A DNA stretch of 64,000 nucleotides from Chytridium lagenaria (lineage: Eukaryota; Chytridiomycota; Chytridiomycetes; Chytridiales; Chytridiaceae), in the NCBI GenBank assembly GCA_025449115.1, contig JAHLKC010000001.1, forward strand, positions 1 through 64,000, given 5' to 3'. Under the pieces are notes generated by a model. It saw nothing but the letters and a program-made list of their open reading frames with translations, was not told the DNA's origin and ran no database searches. Below are positions 22,812 to 35,100 of this stretch, in pieces (position 1 is the first letter of the stretch; each line of letters opens with the position of its first letter). Position numbers and translations under genes: made by a program.

Positions 22812-24067
22812 AGTGTCGATGACGTTTCTTCCCGAAGGAAATGTGCGATAGAGAAGATACTAGTTAAAGTTCTTCTGGTTTCCCTAGTTGATTATCTCCA
22901 CCCCTAAAAGATGCTCAGGATGTTGAGAATACCCTAAAGATGCTTTGGATAATGTTGATGTTCTCCTCAAAAAGTAAGAGGAGTTGGGTGTGTTTTGTCG
23001 AGGTTCAGCCTCTTTTTCCTATTGAGCTCGAGTTTGAAAGAGATTGACGGGGTGCTCCGAAATTGGTTTTAAAGGTGACTCTCAACAAAGCAGGTTTGCT
23101 GAGCGCTGAGAGAGAGAGACGGAGCAAAGATGATTGTTAGCCTCAATGAACTGTGGTGGAGGATATGATAGCGGAAAGGTGATGTTGGATGTTTTAGTAA
23201 AACATGGATGATGTTCTGAGAGAAAGCCCCCTCGCCCCCCCCCCCCTTTCCATCCGCCACTCTCTCATGAGAGCTGTATTCTCATATACTCATACACATA
23301 CACATCCACACACACACACACACACTCACCTTTTCGTAGTGTGATAAACTCTTTTCAGTATATATTTTAATAATTGTCCGCTACCTATATATATATATAT
23401 TATATATAGATGGATGGAATATTATATAATAGCAGCAGCAGCAGCAAAAAGAGTATTTATTTTTTATTATTAATAATATGAAAGGGAGGCCAGACTCTTT
23501 TTTTTATTAATTTAATAATAATAATTATTAAAATAATAAAAACATTCAATTATTTAAATATTTATTTTATTTTATTTCTCCGTTGTTCTTTGTTGGATCT
23601 TTCATTATTAATTATTATATTTAATACTATGTAATATTAGTGAATTATTGAAGGGTAATAAATTAATTAATTAATTATTAATAATAAATAATAAATTAAT
23701 TAATTTTTTTATTCATGTGTCAGAGTGTGTGCATGGGTTTATAATAATATTATTAAATATAAATAATAAAATATTTATTATGTACAATTGATGATATCAT
23801 ACTAAAAGATATTCATTGAACAAGAAAGGAGCCAATCACATACATGGAATATGGAATGGATGGATGTATTAATTATCATATTTATTCATCATCATAAATA
23901 TTTATATGATAATATATAGCAATAGATGGTTTATATGATATTTAATAGCAATAGATGGTTTATATATATAGGCCTCCCTGGTATTTATTTACATCTACAT
24001 GTTATTTAAAAGGTATTAGCTCTCCTTAAAAATGTATTATTTATTTACATTTATTTATTTGAAGTGC
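22812..24067. other. AT-rich intergenic region with simple repeats
   Basis: This lies between the start of the coiled-coil gene and the end of the Nudix gene. The half nearer the coiled-coil gene may contain its promoter. From about 23340 to 24060 the sequence is extremely AT-rich, with taat/aatt runs, a CA tract (about 23303-23326), five AGC units (23431-23446) and a 29-bp-period direct repeat (tagcaatagatggtttatat at 23917 and 23946). No gene was seen. Confidence 0.65.
23917..23965. repeat. Direct repeat, two copies of a 20-bp core with 29-bp period
   Basis: The core tagcaatagatggtttatat is present at 23917-23936 and again at 23946-23965, inside the AT-rich intergenic block. It looks like a local duplication. 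Confidence 0.85.
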
Positions 24068-25248
24068 TTACGCAAACATGCGACCAAATCTCACACCTTC
24101 TGCAACACTCTGCAGCCTGGAATCTACCACAACTGCGTACCCTTGCCTGCCTTTGCCAGCGCATCCATGAGCCCTTCAATATCCTCTGGCAACGTCTTTA
24201 ACGGCGCAATCACGGGTATCAATGACCACTCATCCGCATCAGGGCTCTTTGGGGACGGTGGAGTCGCGTCGGGAGTGACATGAGGGTTTATCGCCTATAT
24301 AGAGCCAGGCTGTGAGTTTACGAGGGGAAGAAAAAAAAAAAGGAGTCCCCCAGAATGGAAAAGTCATTTACCTCTAGACGAACGAGTACACCGCAACTCG
24401 ACGTCATGGCTGCTTCATAGGAACAGGGACCTGGCGCGACGCTGAGAACTTTACCAGTGAATCCGGTTTCTTCAGAGAGTTCGCGAAGAGCAGCGGATTC
24501 TAGGGATTCGTCGTCAGGGTCGATCAAGCCTTTAATTTAGAAAATAGTTTTTAAACATTAAACTCGTTCCATTTTTGATATTTTAATTACCTGCAGGCAT
24601 TCCAGTACATATGACTTTTATAACCCATTAGAAGTGTTTCAAGACGCCAAATAAAACTCACTTGACACGGGGCCCTGAATTGACACACTAGAATTAGCTT
24701 GACGCCTTCATCTTCCATCACAATGGTTCCATCCATCTCTTTAGGCCACGGTCCTTTCAACGTTGCAAGGATATCGACTGCATCAAACCGCCCTCTCGGC
24801 GCTGTTTTCGGGATCGGCGAAAACGGCGTCAACGGAGACGGAATAGCCGATGACGCCTCAGTATCCGGTGACATTGTCGTCGTCGTATGAATCCGACTTG
24901 GCGAATCCACAATCTGTTGACTTCGTAACGCCGACGTTGAAGTCCGACGAGTGAGCAAAGGGGATTGTGAGCGTTCAACAGGGGATTGCGGGCGTTCATT
25001 TGGAAGGGGTTGCTGCCGTTGTGGGATGGGAGTGGCGACGGTGGCGGTGGTGACGGGTCTTTGGATGCGTTCACAGGATTCCCAAGTTCTTGGGAGGTTC
25101 TTTGTGGGGTCTTTGTAGGAGAGGAGAGCTATTTGGAGCCATTGCGATGAGCCGTTTTGGAAGAGGTGCAATGTGGGTTTTGGGGACTGGTGGATTGCGG
25201 CAGGGGATCGCGGATGTGGATGACGGGATTGCGGGGTTGGGACGACAT
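24068..25248 (-). CDS. YSA1: ADP-ribose/ADP-sugar pyrophosphatase, Nudix family (YSA1/NUDT5 type)
   Basis: YSA1/NUDT5 enzymes hydrolyse ADP-ribose and other ADP-sugars to AMP and sugar phosphate. Family text: QWLQIALLSYKDPTKN ... RTWESCER, then LILVCQFRAPC, VICTGMPAG/LIDPDDESLESAALRELSEETGF (written here across an intron), and the end VVVDSRLQSVAEGVRF. The Nudix residues E-x7-REL-x-EETGF are intact. Between the RTWESCER strand and the DAVDILATL strand lies an insertion of about 85 residues rich in Ser, Pro, Gln and Thr, unusual for the family. Introns fall at about 24660-24618, 24589-24534 and 24372-24300. One frame break near 24140 makes an early TAG at 24124-24126; the conserved C-terminus continues in the next frame to TAA at 24068. 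Another break near 25180 separates ATG 25248 from the conserved start. Confidence 0.87.
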
Positions 25249-26244
25249 CGGCGAATGACGGACTTTGAACGATTTTTCTATTAATTAATCTTATTTAATC
25301 TGAATTTCAGCCGAGTGGCAGGTAATTATTAGATATACCTAGTATGCGCGCGGATTGATCACAAACACAACCGTTGAATCTATGTCAACAATATGGCGAG
25401 ACGAGACGGCAGGTAAACATGGCATATTATGCCCATGCGAGTGGAGTTTTGGTAGAGGCACCGCCACATCATTGTGAGTGATGATTGTGGTGGTGCATAC
25501 ATATACTTATCGGACATTGAATCTCAGAATCCACCCCCACAGGATCCGTCATTTGCGTAAGCCAACCTTCAGCACCTGTTCGCGCGTACTTTACATTTCA
25601 AACTAGTGTTTTTCATATGTGTATGTATGCGCGGAGTCTATTATTACTGTACTTATGCATCCCTAATAAGCGTGATGAAAGGGGGGTTCAGATGAGTGGG
25701 AATAATAAGGATGGATGGATGGCATGGAGGGGTGCTGTATCTCTATTCCCTCAGTCTGTCCTGCCGTCTGTAAGATGGTGGCCGCAGGCTGGGTTTCTTT
25801 TTTTTTTTTTTTTTTTTTTTTTCTTTAAAAATTTATTACTATTATTTTGTGTTAAGGGGGGCAGATGGCTATTAGGCCGTCAATATTTGACACAGCCCAT
25901 TTTTACATAACTTTCGTTGTCTGGCCATCACATCATCACCTTACACGACTCTTGCGAGGACATCACTGCAAGAAGAAAAGAAAGGACTGAGGGCATTGAT
26001 TGAGTAAAGGATAGATATCCTTGAGACTCCATAGAGAAAACACAATTCTTATTGTTACGGCTCTGCCCGCGCATAAACATATAGTTTGGCGGGGTTTGTT
26101 GCATGCAGTAGAAAAAGAGAGGGGGCCAAAAAAAGAACCATCAACAACCAACGGAGCGCCTTCTAAACGCAACCTTCATGATTTTGGAAGAAGGCTGAAG
26201 CTGGAGTTTATAGATTTCACCCGTTAGAGTTTCACCCATCAAAC
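25249..26244. promoter_or_regulatory. Divergent intergenic region, Nudix / Rab-like genes
   Basis: About 1 kb lies between two divergent start codons and should contain both promoters. It includes a poly-T tract at about 25798-25822. The open frame at 26021-26227 lacks any recognisable signature. No RNA gene was seen. Confidence 0.5.
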
Positions 26245-28476
26245 ATGCCGTTAACCATGATCTCGGCTGTCACCGTCAAGATCATGATTTTAGGGGATTC
26301 TGGGGTTGGAAAGTCGCAACTGTTCTCTAGGCTAGTCAGGAATACCTTTGATGAGGTGCGTTTTTGGGATATTCCATGGATTGTTTACAAACAGAGGCTT
26401 GATTGTTCTTTTGTGGGAAGCCATTTGCCATGGCAATATCAGCTAACAAGAATTCCTTTAACATCTTAGGACTCACTCCCAACCGCTGGTATCGACTTTG
26501 CGACCCATGTCATGAAGGTGTCCTCTGGTCAAAAGGTCAAAGCCCAGATAGTAGATACATCCGGTCTCGATCGTTTCCGCACCATCATCCAATCCTACTG
26601 GGCCCTCGCAACCGGCGCCCTCGTCGTCTACGACATCACCAACCGTGAATCCTTTTCAAATATTCGGAGATGGGTTCAGGATTTCAGAGCGAAATGCAAC
26701 AAAGGACTCCCACCCTCCATCATGGTGGTGGGGAACAAGGCAGAGAAGGAAAGTGAACCTTATCGCGAGGTGTCAACATCCGAGGCGAAAGCTTATGCTG
26801 TTGCTCAAGGGTTCTTGTTCATGGAGGTGTCAGCCATGGACGATAAGGATGTGGATTTGGCGTTTAGTATTTTATTGACAGACGTGTATCATGCTGTGAA
26901 TGCCAATTCACCAACACCTATCTTGCCCATCGTCTCACCGAGGCGGGGCTCCTCCCCCGCTTTGGATCCCATCTTGAGCTCAAATTCTGGATCCGCAAAC
27001 GCTTCTTCAAGTCGAAGACCTTCTGCCGCTTCCGTGATCGATGCAGCAGGTGACGAGGGAACATTGAGTCGCCTGGTTCACTGGATTTCAGGATCGGCTA
27101 CCGATAATCAAGGTCCTTCTCCATCTACCTCGAATACAGTCCCATCCGACCCAACATCCGCCACCTACGTCCCTCCCAACCCCAACGCCGGTCTTCCCCG
27201 TCGCGCCTCCACCGTCTCCTCCTCCTACTTCTGGCCCTTCTCCTCCACAGAAGAATCAACAACTTCAACTCCATCTTCCCCCTCAAGGTCAGCAGCCAAC
27301 GCCGTCATCGACGGTGCAACCCGCGCCCAGCAAGCCCTCGCCGAAGCCTTCCGTTCCAGACCCCCCATTAAAACAGTGGACGACGTGGATTCAGACGATG
27401 ACGGCGTGTCGGGTCTTCGGAAATCCTCCAACGCCACGTCAGATGGATACTTGACGTCGTTCTACGATATCGCGAGGAATTTGGTGGGTGGGGGTGAGGA
27501 GGATCGAACACCACCCCAGCTTTGTCGTCAAGCTATCGAGGTCCTTCACCACATTTGGAGGGAGGTCACCGTATTCTTCAGGAAAGGTCTCCCCTGCTCT
27601 CTCTGGAGGTGTCATCCTCCCACCTCGACGAGAATCCGTCGCCGCCACCGTCCTCGAAACTGGCATCATCCCCATGCCTGTCCCGGGTGCCTCCCAACCA
27701 TCCTCCGTCTCCAATAACCCTACCAATCCCTCTCCAACACCTCAGTTTCCGTCGTTCCTACCCGCGGTACTTCTCTCAACGGTGGCTCCCCTCAACCTCC
27801 TTCCTCCCACGATGGCGACGACGGTGCAGGACAAAGCCCTACATCCGATAGCGCCATTGCCCTCTCCTCATCCGCTACAACCCCAACCGCCGGCATCATG
27901 CTTCAAATGGAACCCATCTTTGACGACGAAGAACCCCTCGCCCCATTACCCGCCGTCCTTCCCCGTCGAACCACCTCCCGAACCCCTAACGCAACGAAAC
28001 TCACACCCCCACAAGCGGAACATGCTGGTCATCCCGTTTCCATACAACCCATCGATACATCCCGTCCCTCATCATCGTCCCAAGCGCCTCCCTCTCCCCT
28101 CGAAGACGCCTCCCCTCTCCTCCCCTCTCCACCACCCAACGCCTTCCCCTCCCTCCTCCTCCCACGTCCCGCACCAACCCGTTCCGCCTCCATGATCGTC
28201 ACTTCCGCACCCCAACCCCCATCCCGCGTGACCTCGCACATGAAGTTTGAAATGGATCTCGCGAGTCTCGGAGGTGGTCTTGTTGATGATAAACTCTCGT
28301 CCACTGTTGATAAGAAACCTGCACCGGAACCTACACCTCGGCGAGTGGCGGTGGCGGCTGAGATGGGGGAGGAGGAGGAGGAGGTTGCGGCTTTGCCGGT
28401 GTTTGTGGGAGTTGATTTGGTGAGGAGGAATACGGTTGCGGCGGTGAGGAGGAAGAAGAGGAGTGGGATGCGATGA
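26245..28476 (+). CDS. Rab-like small GTPase with altered catalytic motif and long disordered tail
   Basis: Exon 1 (26245-26355) and exon 2 (from 26470) join in phase to give VKIMILGDSGVGKSQLFSRL (P-loop) and TAGIDFATHVM (switch I). The switch II motif reads DTSGLDRFRTI where Rab proteins have DTAGQERFRTI, so the catalytic Gln is Leu. The guanine-specificity motif is NKAE instead of NKxD, and the SAK-type motif is EVSAM. The G domain ends at about residue 170. A tail of some 500 residues follows, rich in Ser, Pro and Thr, and ends RRKKRSGMR without any prenylation cysteine. The tail frame shifts near 27500 and again near 27720, but composition continues to TGA at 28474-28476. From known Rab/Ras Gln-to-Leu mutants I infer weak GTP hydrolysis. 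The basic C-terminus could contact membranes. Alternative: an atypical Ras-superfamily member outside Rab. Confidence 0.82.
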
Positions 28477-28908
28477 TTTTACGGTCCCTATTAATGCCGG
28501 TTTTCGTTTTACCATTAACACCATTACCATAACCATTTCCCTTGTAATTTTTTTTTTTTTTTGTTGCATTTTAATTTTCTCCTAGCTCCCCCCCCCCCCC
28601 CCCAACGTTTTTTGTTCTAAATTTTCTGCTATACTTGTTTTCAGCAGTGTTTCTTTCTTACATCCCCGTCTGAGGGAATCATACCGATTTGTTTTTTGTT
28701 ACGTACTTTTTAACAAAAAGAAAAGATGAAAAAAGGGCAATATAATAATTGCGGTTCAATTTTAATGGTATTTTTTCAGTAACAAAAAACCCGTAAATCT
28801 TTTCATCAATCACGAACTTTTCTTTTTTGGATACCCATTATGCGATCAAACAAATAGTGGTTGAAGTATACATTTTTTCGGGTTCTCCAAGCTCTTGAAG
28901 AGACCAGC
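28477..28908. other. Intergenic region, Rab-like / MFS genes
   Basis: Two genes in the same direction are separated by about 430 bp. It contains a T run (28549-28562) and a C run (28587-28603), then AT-rich sequence leading to the MFS start. No gene was seen. Confidence 0.6.
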
Positions 28909-31320
28909 ATGCCTGAATACGACCCCCAAGAAGAACAAGTTGTCAAGAAACTTGATCAACGGATCATTCCCATCCTCGTCCTCTCCTACCTCGTAGCGTT
29001 GATTGTAATCCCACAAGTTATATGTTTTTCTAAATATATGATAGAATCGCACCAATATTGATTATGCGCGAGTTAATTTGGAGAAGAATATGGGGATGAA
29101 GGAGTGGCAATTTATTGTGTGCCTTGCGGGTGTTTATAGGTGAGTGGTTTATTATTTTGGGTGGGGATGCTGATGAAATTGGGGTGGTTTTTTGTTAGGA
29201 TCGTTTCCGTTTGTGCTGCCGTCAACGTTGTTGGTGAGGTTTTTGCAGCCAGCGAGATGGATAGGTTTGTAGAAATTCTTTTTTGGTTTAGTGCGAAAAC
29301 TTGGACTTACGAGTTTATTCGCTTGGCGCTTGTCGAATGCTATTTGCTTTGCGGTTGTCGTATGCATGTAGCTGTGTAAGTTGTTGTTTTTTTGGGGGAC
29401 CTGTCTGTATTGAATGTCGAATTTTTAGAATGATGTGTACGATGGGGTTTCTCGCGTGTTGTATGGCTGGTGCACATAACTGGCAAGGTCTATTCGTCGT
29501 CCGTATATTCTTTGGAGCAGCACAAGCAGGGTATAATATCCTTTACACAAAATCATGCTAACATGGGGTGCTGTTTCAAAGGTTTGTTCCAGGGATATTG
29601 TTGTATTTGGCGTCGTTTTACACGCGAGATGAGAGGACGGTGAGGTTGAGTTTTGTGGTTGGAGTCGCGACTTGTGCGAGTACGTTTGGGGCGGTGTTTG
29701 CGAAAAGCTTGGAGAGACTTGATGGGGTTGGAGGATCTGCGGGGTGGAAGTGGTTGTTTATTATGGAGGGGTTGCCAGCTATGATTATGGGGGTGGTGAT
29801 TTGGTGAGCTTTTGTTTGTGTTTTGTTCTCTCCTTTTCTTTGCATCAATTGGTATTTTACTTTGTTACTAACATAAACAAACACGTTAGGCTCTTGCTCC
29901 CAAGTTTCCCGGAAACAACGTTATTTCTTTCCCCCGCTGACCGTCTCGTCGCCGCATCCCGTGTCAAAGACGAAGACGAATCAGAACCCACCACCCCAGG
30001 AACTCGCGCTCACACCACCTTCACCCGTATGGCCACCAACGTTCTCGGTAACCCCCGTCCACCCCCATACCGTCTCCACATCCCCCACCTCCGCGACATC
30101 TTCACCGATCCCCAATTCTACCTCCTCGCCATCATCTACCTGTGTCTCACCGTCTCCGCCGACGCGCTCGCCCAACTCGCCCCCGAGATTGCTGCAGGGA
30201 CGTTCACGCGCGGACAAGGGGCTACACGGTATTCCCTCGCCGCAGCGTTGATCTCGGTCGCCCCGTTTGGTGTTGCAGCGGGGTGTTCCATCATGTGGGC
30301 GTATCGATCGGACCGAACGGGAGATCGGGGGTTGCATATTGCTGTGCCGCTTGTGGTGGCTGGGGTAGGGTTTGCGGCGATCGCGTTGATACCAGAGTCG
30401 AGGTGGAGAGAGGTACCGTTGGAGAAGGTGGAGTTGGCTGTTGAACAGATGATTGGGACCGTCAAGGGGAGGAATGTGACGGCGAGTTTGGTGAGGAATG
30501 CGACGGGGGTTGTTGTAGCGACTTTGGTTAAGAATCTGACGGCGTTGGTGACACCTGCACCGGTGGTGACGCCGATGCCGATGAAACCGTCCCCGACGTC
30601 GGGAGATGCAAGTGAGATGTGGATTCAACCGTGGCCGCTTCCGAGTGGAGCTGTGCAGAGTGAAACGCTTGATGCGGCTGAATTGAATCTTGTAGCGGAA
30701 CAAGCGGATTTGTTGGAAGGCGGGGATGGTGGGGTGACGTCTGGAGCGTTGAGATACTTTTTTGGATTGTTACCAGCCAGTGTAGGGTTGTTGTCGGCTT
30801 TACCGTCGTTGTTGGCTTTAGCTATTGATCGCGCACATGGATCGACGGCGCGTGAAGGTGCTGCGGCGTTGGTGACGGCGATGGGGAGTATTGGTGGAGG
30901 GGTGTTTGTGCCGTTGTTGTTCCCGCCTTCGCAAGCACCTGATGAGGACGCTGAAGGTGTAGCAACGTGGGGTCGGGGCTATGGAGTTGGATGTGGGATT
31001 TTGGCGGTGGGATGTTGTGTTGGAGCTGGATTGGCGATGATTGTTCGATGGATCAAGTTGAGGGAGGATCAAGGTGTTTGGGACATGGTAGAGGGTTGAG
31101 AAGGCTGTTGAATGATGCAGAGGAAAAGGGGGCTTGGGACGATGGAGATGCGAATGAGAGTTTTGGGGTTGGGATTTCGGATATGATGATTGCGGGACAT
31201 TGGGGAGGGAAAGGGGAGAGTACGGAAAATGTCGGGCCGGATAGTGAATGGGATTTGAAGATTGCGAAGGGGGGAAGGGTGCGGGGTATAAGAGTATGTT
31301 CTAACTATTTCGTTGGATGA
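28909..31320 (+). CDS. MFS transporter, allantoate permease/anion:cation symporter (Dal5) type
   Basis: The start MPEYDPQEEQVVKKLDQRIIP then ILVLSYLVAL is typical of fungal Dal5-like carriers of small organic anions and vitamins across the plasma membrane. Exon 1 (28909-29004) joins exon 2 (29045-29140) as LVALI/NRTNIDYARVNLEKNMG. Later segments match the family: FVLPSTLLVRFLQPARW, CMAGAHNWQGLFVVRIFFGAAQAG, FVPGILLYLASFYTRDER, and GWKWLFIMEGLPAMIMGVVIW. After a cytoplasmic loop, LPSFPETTLFL leads into the second half, with at least five further hydrophobic spans to about 31060. That half contains an Ala/Thr/Pro-rich central insertion. The conserved DRxN of this group reads NRTN here. A stop at 31099 ends the long frame; charged coding-like text (RRLLNDAEEKGAWDDGDANE) continues in another frame to 31320, so the true C-terminus may lie there. 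Confidence 0.82.
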
Positions 31321-32149
31321 GGTCCCTTTATTTGTTCTTTATTATATAATCGTGCCGTCTTGTTGTAGTTATGTACGTGCATGCTCTTTATCCCGTATAT
31401 CAATTTTAAGCCTCTCCCTGCATGCATATATTCCCTTCACCTCCGACCCTTCACTGTATCGTCACTCTTTGTTTCTTTTCTTTTCTTTTTTTTTTTAAGG
31501 CTTCCTTAATTTTCAGTTGATTTATTTTTTTTTTATCTATGATCATTCATAGTTCGTTGGACTTGGTTTTTGTTTTGCGAAGAATTTGTATTCAATAGAT
31601 GTGTTTTGCATAATTTTGCGTTATCCTCCTTCTAGTTTAGAAATTCTGCCTACAACCACTCGTCGAATTAGAAAACGGCTTTTAATCAACACCGATATCT
31701 CAAAGCCGCCCTTGATCAGAAAGTTGGAAACGGACTTGTATCCTCAAGTTGCATCACTTTTAACAGAGTAAATCGAAAAAAAATAGTTTATAATCAGGAG
31801 AGAATGAAGAAGATGGTAACTATTAAATCAATTATGACAACTAGACAGTTCGAAGACGTGTGCTTGCTCTTGGTCGTGAGAGTTGAAGGAGTGGCATATA
31901 AGCATGCATGCAGAGCGTTACTGATGTTGTCTTGGCAAAAAACAAAATCTTCTCGATACTTTCTGGTGAAATTTAAAAGGGACCGAGAAAAGGATATCTA
32001 TTGCTTGTATACCTTCTTGACATCGAAGTATCTAAGTCGCGAAAAAAGAGCAGCTGCCAGTTGCCATTTTTGATATCATCTTTCAAGCCAAGAATTGTCA
32101 GAATATCGAGAGTGACAATTTTGATAAACATCAATAATACGAGAAGGTT
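31321..32149. other. Intergenic region, MFS / flagellar ASH gene
   Basis: About 830 bp between two genes in the same direction. It is T-rich with several T runs (31484-31497, 31527-31536). Small open frames (31586-31771, 31804-32073) show no recognisable family. It probably holds the promoter of the ASH protein gene. Confidence 0.5.
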
Positions 32150-35100
32150 ATGCCCGCTCCATCTGCAGCGGGCGCCAAGGGCTCAAAGAGCCAGACCCCA
32201 TCATCAGCGTCCAAGGCCTCCATTTCAGCAGCAGGCGCCTCGTCATCAAATTCATCTGGGGGAGGCTCATCTGCTGCGACAGATACGGGGAAAAAGAGGA
32301 AAGAATCTGTAAGAACTTCTCAATCTTCTTTTGTTTCGTAAATTAACATATACATATGCCCTTCATAGGCACAGTCAAAGGAAAAGAAGGGATCAGTGGG
32401 ACGGGATATATCCGCTGGATCGCAGGCGGACAGCAAAAGAGGAGGGAGTGGAGGGTCAGGGGGACAGGTTAGACCAGAGAGTGTCCCTGTTGATGTGACC
32501 ATTGACGAAAAAGACGCTCAATTCAATGCGGGTGATGGGGCTTCAAAAGATGGGCCGACAGTGGAGACAAAACCAAAAATAGACCCGGAACGACTCCAAT
32601 TTCTTAAAGATCCCGTACCTCCAGAGATTTTTTCGAGGCTAGACAATGTTCTTGGCAAGGTTATTAAATCATTACCAAACCTTGCGGTGGCGTGGAGAAG
32701 GGAGGCGAAAAGTGCAGGGGATGTGAAAAAAACGGAAGGATCTGTGCAGCTGTTTGCAGGGACGGAAACTTTGGTGGAAGGAGTAAACGGGGAAGTAAAA
32801 CCCGTAGAACATCCAGTTCTACCAGAACCTAACCCAGGTGAGTTTTCCGACTATTTTCCTCGGTTAAAATCTGATTAGTTTTAGATAAACTTGCAGACAA
32901 CGTTGAACCGACCAAAGAAGTAACTACGGCAAAGCGGAATTCTACAGCGGGTTTGAAGAAAAAGAAGAGAACGCTTTCGGCGCGAGGATCGTGGAAGACG
33001 CCGGTTTTTTAAAGCGAGGCATAGAGGATGAAACATTAATCAAGGCATTGAAACTCAGAGAAAGACGATTGAAAAGGAGGAGAGATCGTGCGGCAGGTGT
33101 GCCTCCAGACCCCAACGATTCCGACGATTCTCTTCTCGCTGAGTTAAAAGAGGCCACCGACGATAAACTATTTCCCGGGATTTCGTTTGAAGATGAATTA
33201 GACCTTACCGATGCGGTTATGGGTAACAAATGTAGTTTTAAAATCATCTTCTAATTTGTTGTTTCTCCGCGTAACAGACCCATCGCAGTTCTCGACGAAA
33301 CTCCAATTCCGTGATCCGCGTATGCTAGAAACTTCGAAAGGAAAAACCCTCAACCCATCCCGGAAACGCGAAACGACGCTCGACTTGATTGATGATCCGA
33401 AAACAGCGGAAAGTGAACCTGAAGATATTATTCGGTCATTGACACCAACGTCCTTGGAAAAGTACGAAAAAGCGATCATCAAGAAACATTACAAGCACGG
33501 CGTTTTGACGATGTTTAAGGGAAGGACGAGATGAAAGTGAGCCATGCCAAAGTCATGGCAAAGAAGGAGATCGATGCCGTAAGAAGAGCCGCGAAGGAGA
33601 AGGAAGAGGAGTTGCTGCGCTTGGAAGAGGACTTGGGAATGTGTAGGGTATGGCTCTTAATTGTTCCCCTCCTGAATGAATTGTTAACATATAAAATAGA
33701 GTCAGCTTTCCAAAGGAACGTTAGAAGCTGGTAGACTGGCACGGGAAATAAAAACTATGGCGGATCGCGAGCCTCGTTTAAAAGTTTCTGGACTCCTAGT
33801 TGGACACCGTCAAACCGATCGTCTTATGGCCACTCCTGAAGACCCTCTTGACTTTCAAATCCCGGATGAGCCTCACCTCAACCAAAATCGTGCCTTCCGT
33901 GCCCTTAAAGAAGAATACATGGCAAACAAAGATCTTGTCAGCAAGGCACTCACCGCGATCCCGCTTCTCGAACAAGCCATTATCCCTACGGAACATGAAC
34001 TTGCCGCTCTTCAACTTCAGGAAAGCAAGTTGAAAGAACTTGACCAGAAATTGAGGGAAGCAGACCTTATCGAAGATTTTGAGTTTCGGGTGGTGGAGAA
34101 ATATAGAAAGCTCGAAGCAGATCGAAAGGCGGAGAAGAAAAGAAGATTTGAGGAGAAGGCACGTAGGGAGCGTGAGATGAAGGAGGAATTGGAGAAAAGG
34201 CGAAGGGAGGAGGTCGAGAAAGTGCTTGAAGAAAAACGGGAAAAAACTTCGACGACGATATGAAGAGACAAAAGCAGAGGTGAGGACAATTCCCATTAAA
34301 CTCATTTGAAGTATTGACGCATTTATTTAAATCATCATATAGTACGAATTATCTCGCAGATCGGAAGAAGCCGCGAAATCTCAAGAAACTCACCGCAAAG
34401 AAAAAGCTTTACAGGACCTCATACTCCGTGTATCCAAAATTCGCAAATCCATTGAAAAGTCTCGAAAGCTTAAGGAGTCAGCAGGGGCCGAGGATGAGGA
34501 TATCATGGATTCTCTGAAACTCGTTGAAGGAGAGACGGATCTCTCCGAATCTCTCGCAATTCGGCAAACCCGTATTCAGATCAACAAACGAAAAATTGAA
34601 GCTGACGATAAAGCGAAGCAAAAGTACACAGAGCAGGAGCATAGAAAAATGGCGATCATGAAAAAGTTGTTGAGAGAGGAGATATTACTGAATCAACGGG
34701 AGGCGGTGGCTAAACAAGAGAAAGAGTTGCATACCGTTCTGGCGAATATGGTGACGTGCAGTGAAGACAGGGCCTTTCCGCCTGTACATTATTCAGCCGT
34801 TTTAGATGTTGCCTTAAAGAAGCGGCGGGAGGAGATGATGGAGAGGATCAAGAGAATCAAGGAGCTTGAAAAAGAGCGAATGGACAGCATTATCAGTTCG
34901 ACCACTCCTCTTCCGCGAAACGAGAACGAAGTCAAGAGGAATCGAAACCGTTCCATTGAGGTAACGATTAGAAAAAGAATTTTTTTTTCATCGTATCCCA
35001 CAATTAACGCGCTTTGTACAATTACAGAACGACCCGTTCCCAGCATCGACTCCCATGGATGAAGGAGCTATGAGGATGGTGGAGGAAGAATTACTGGAGA

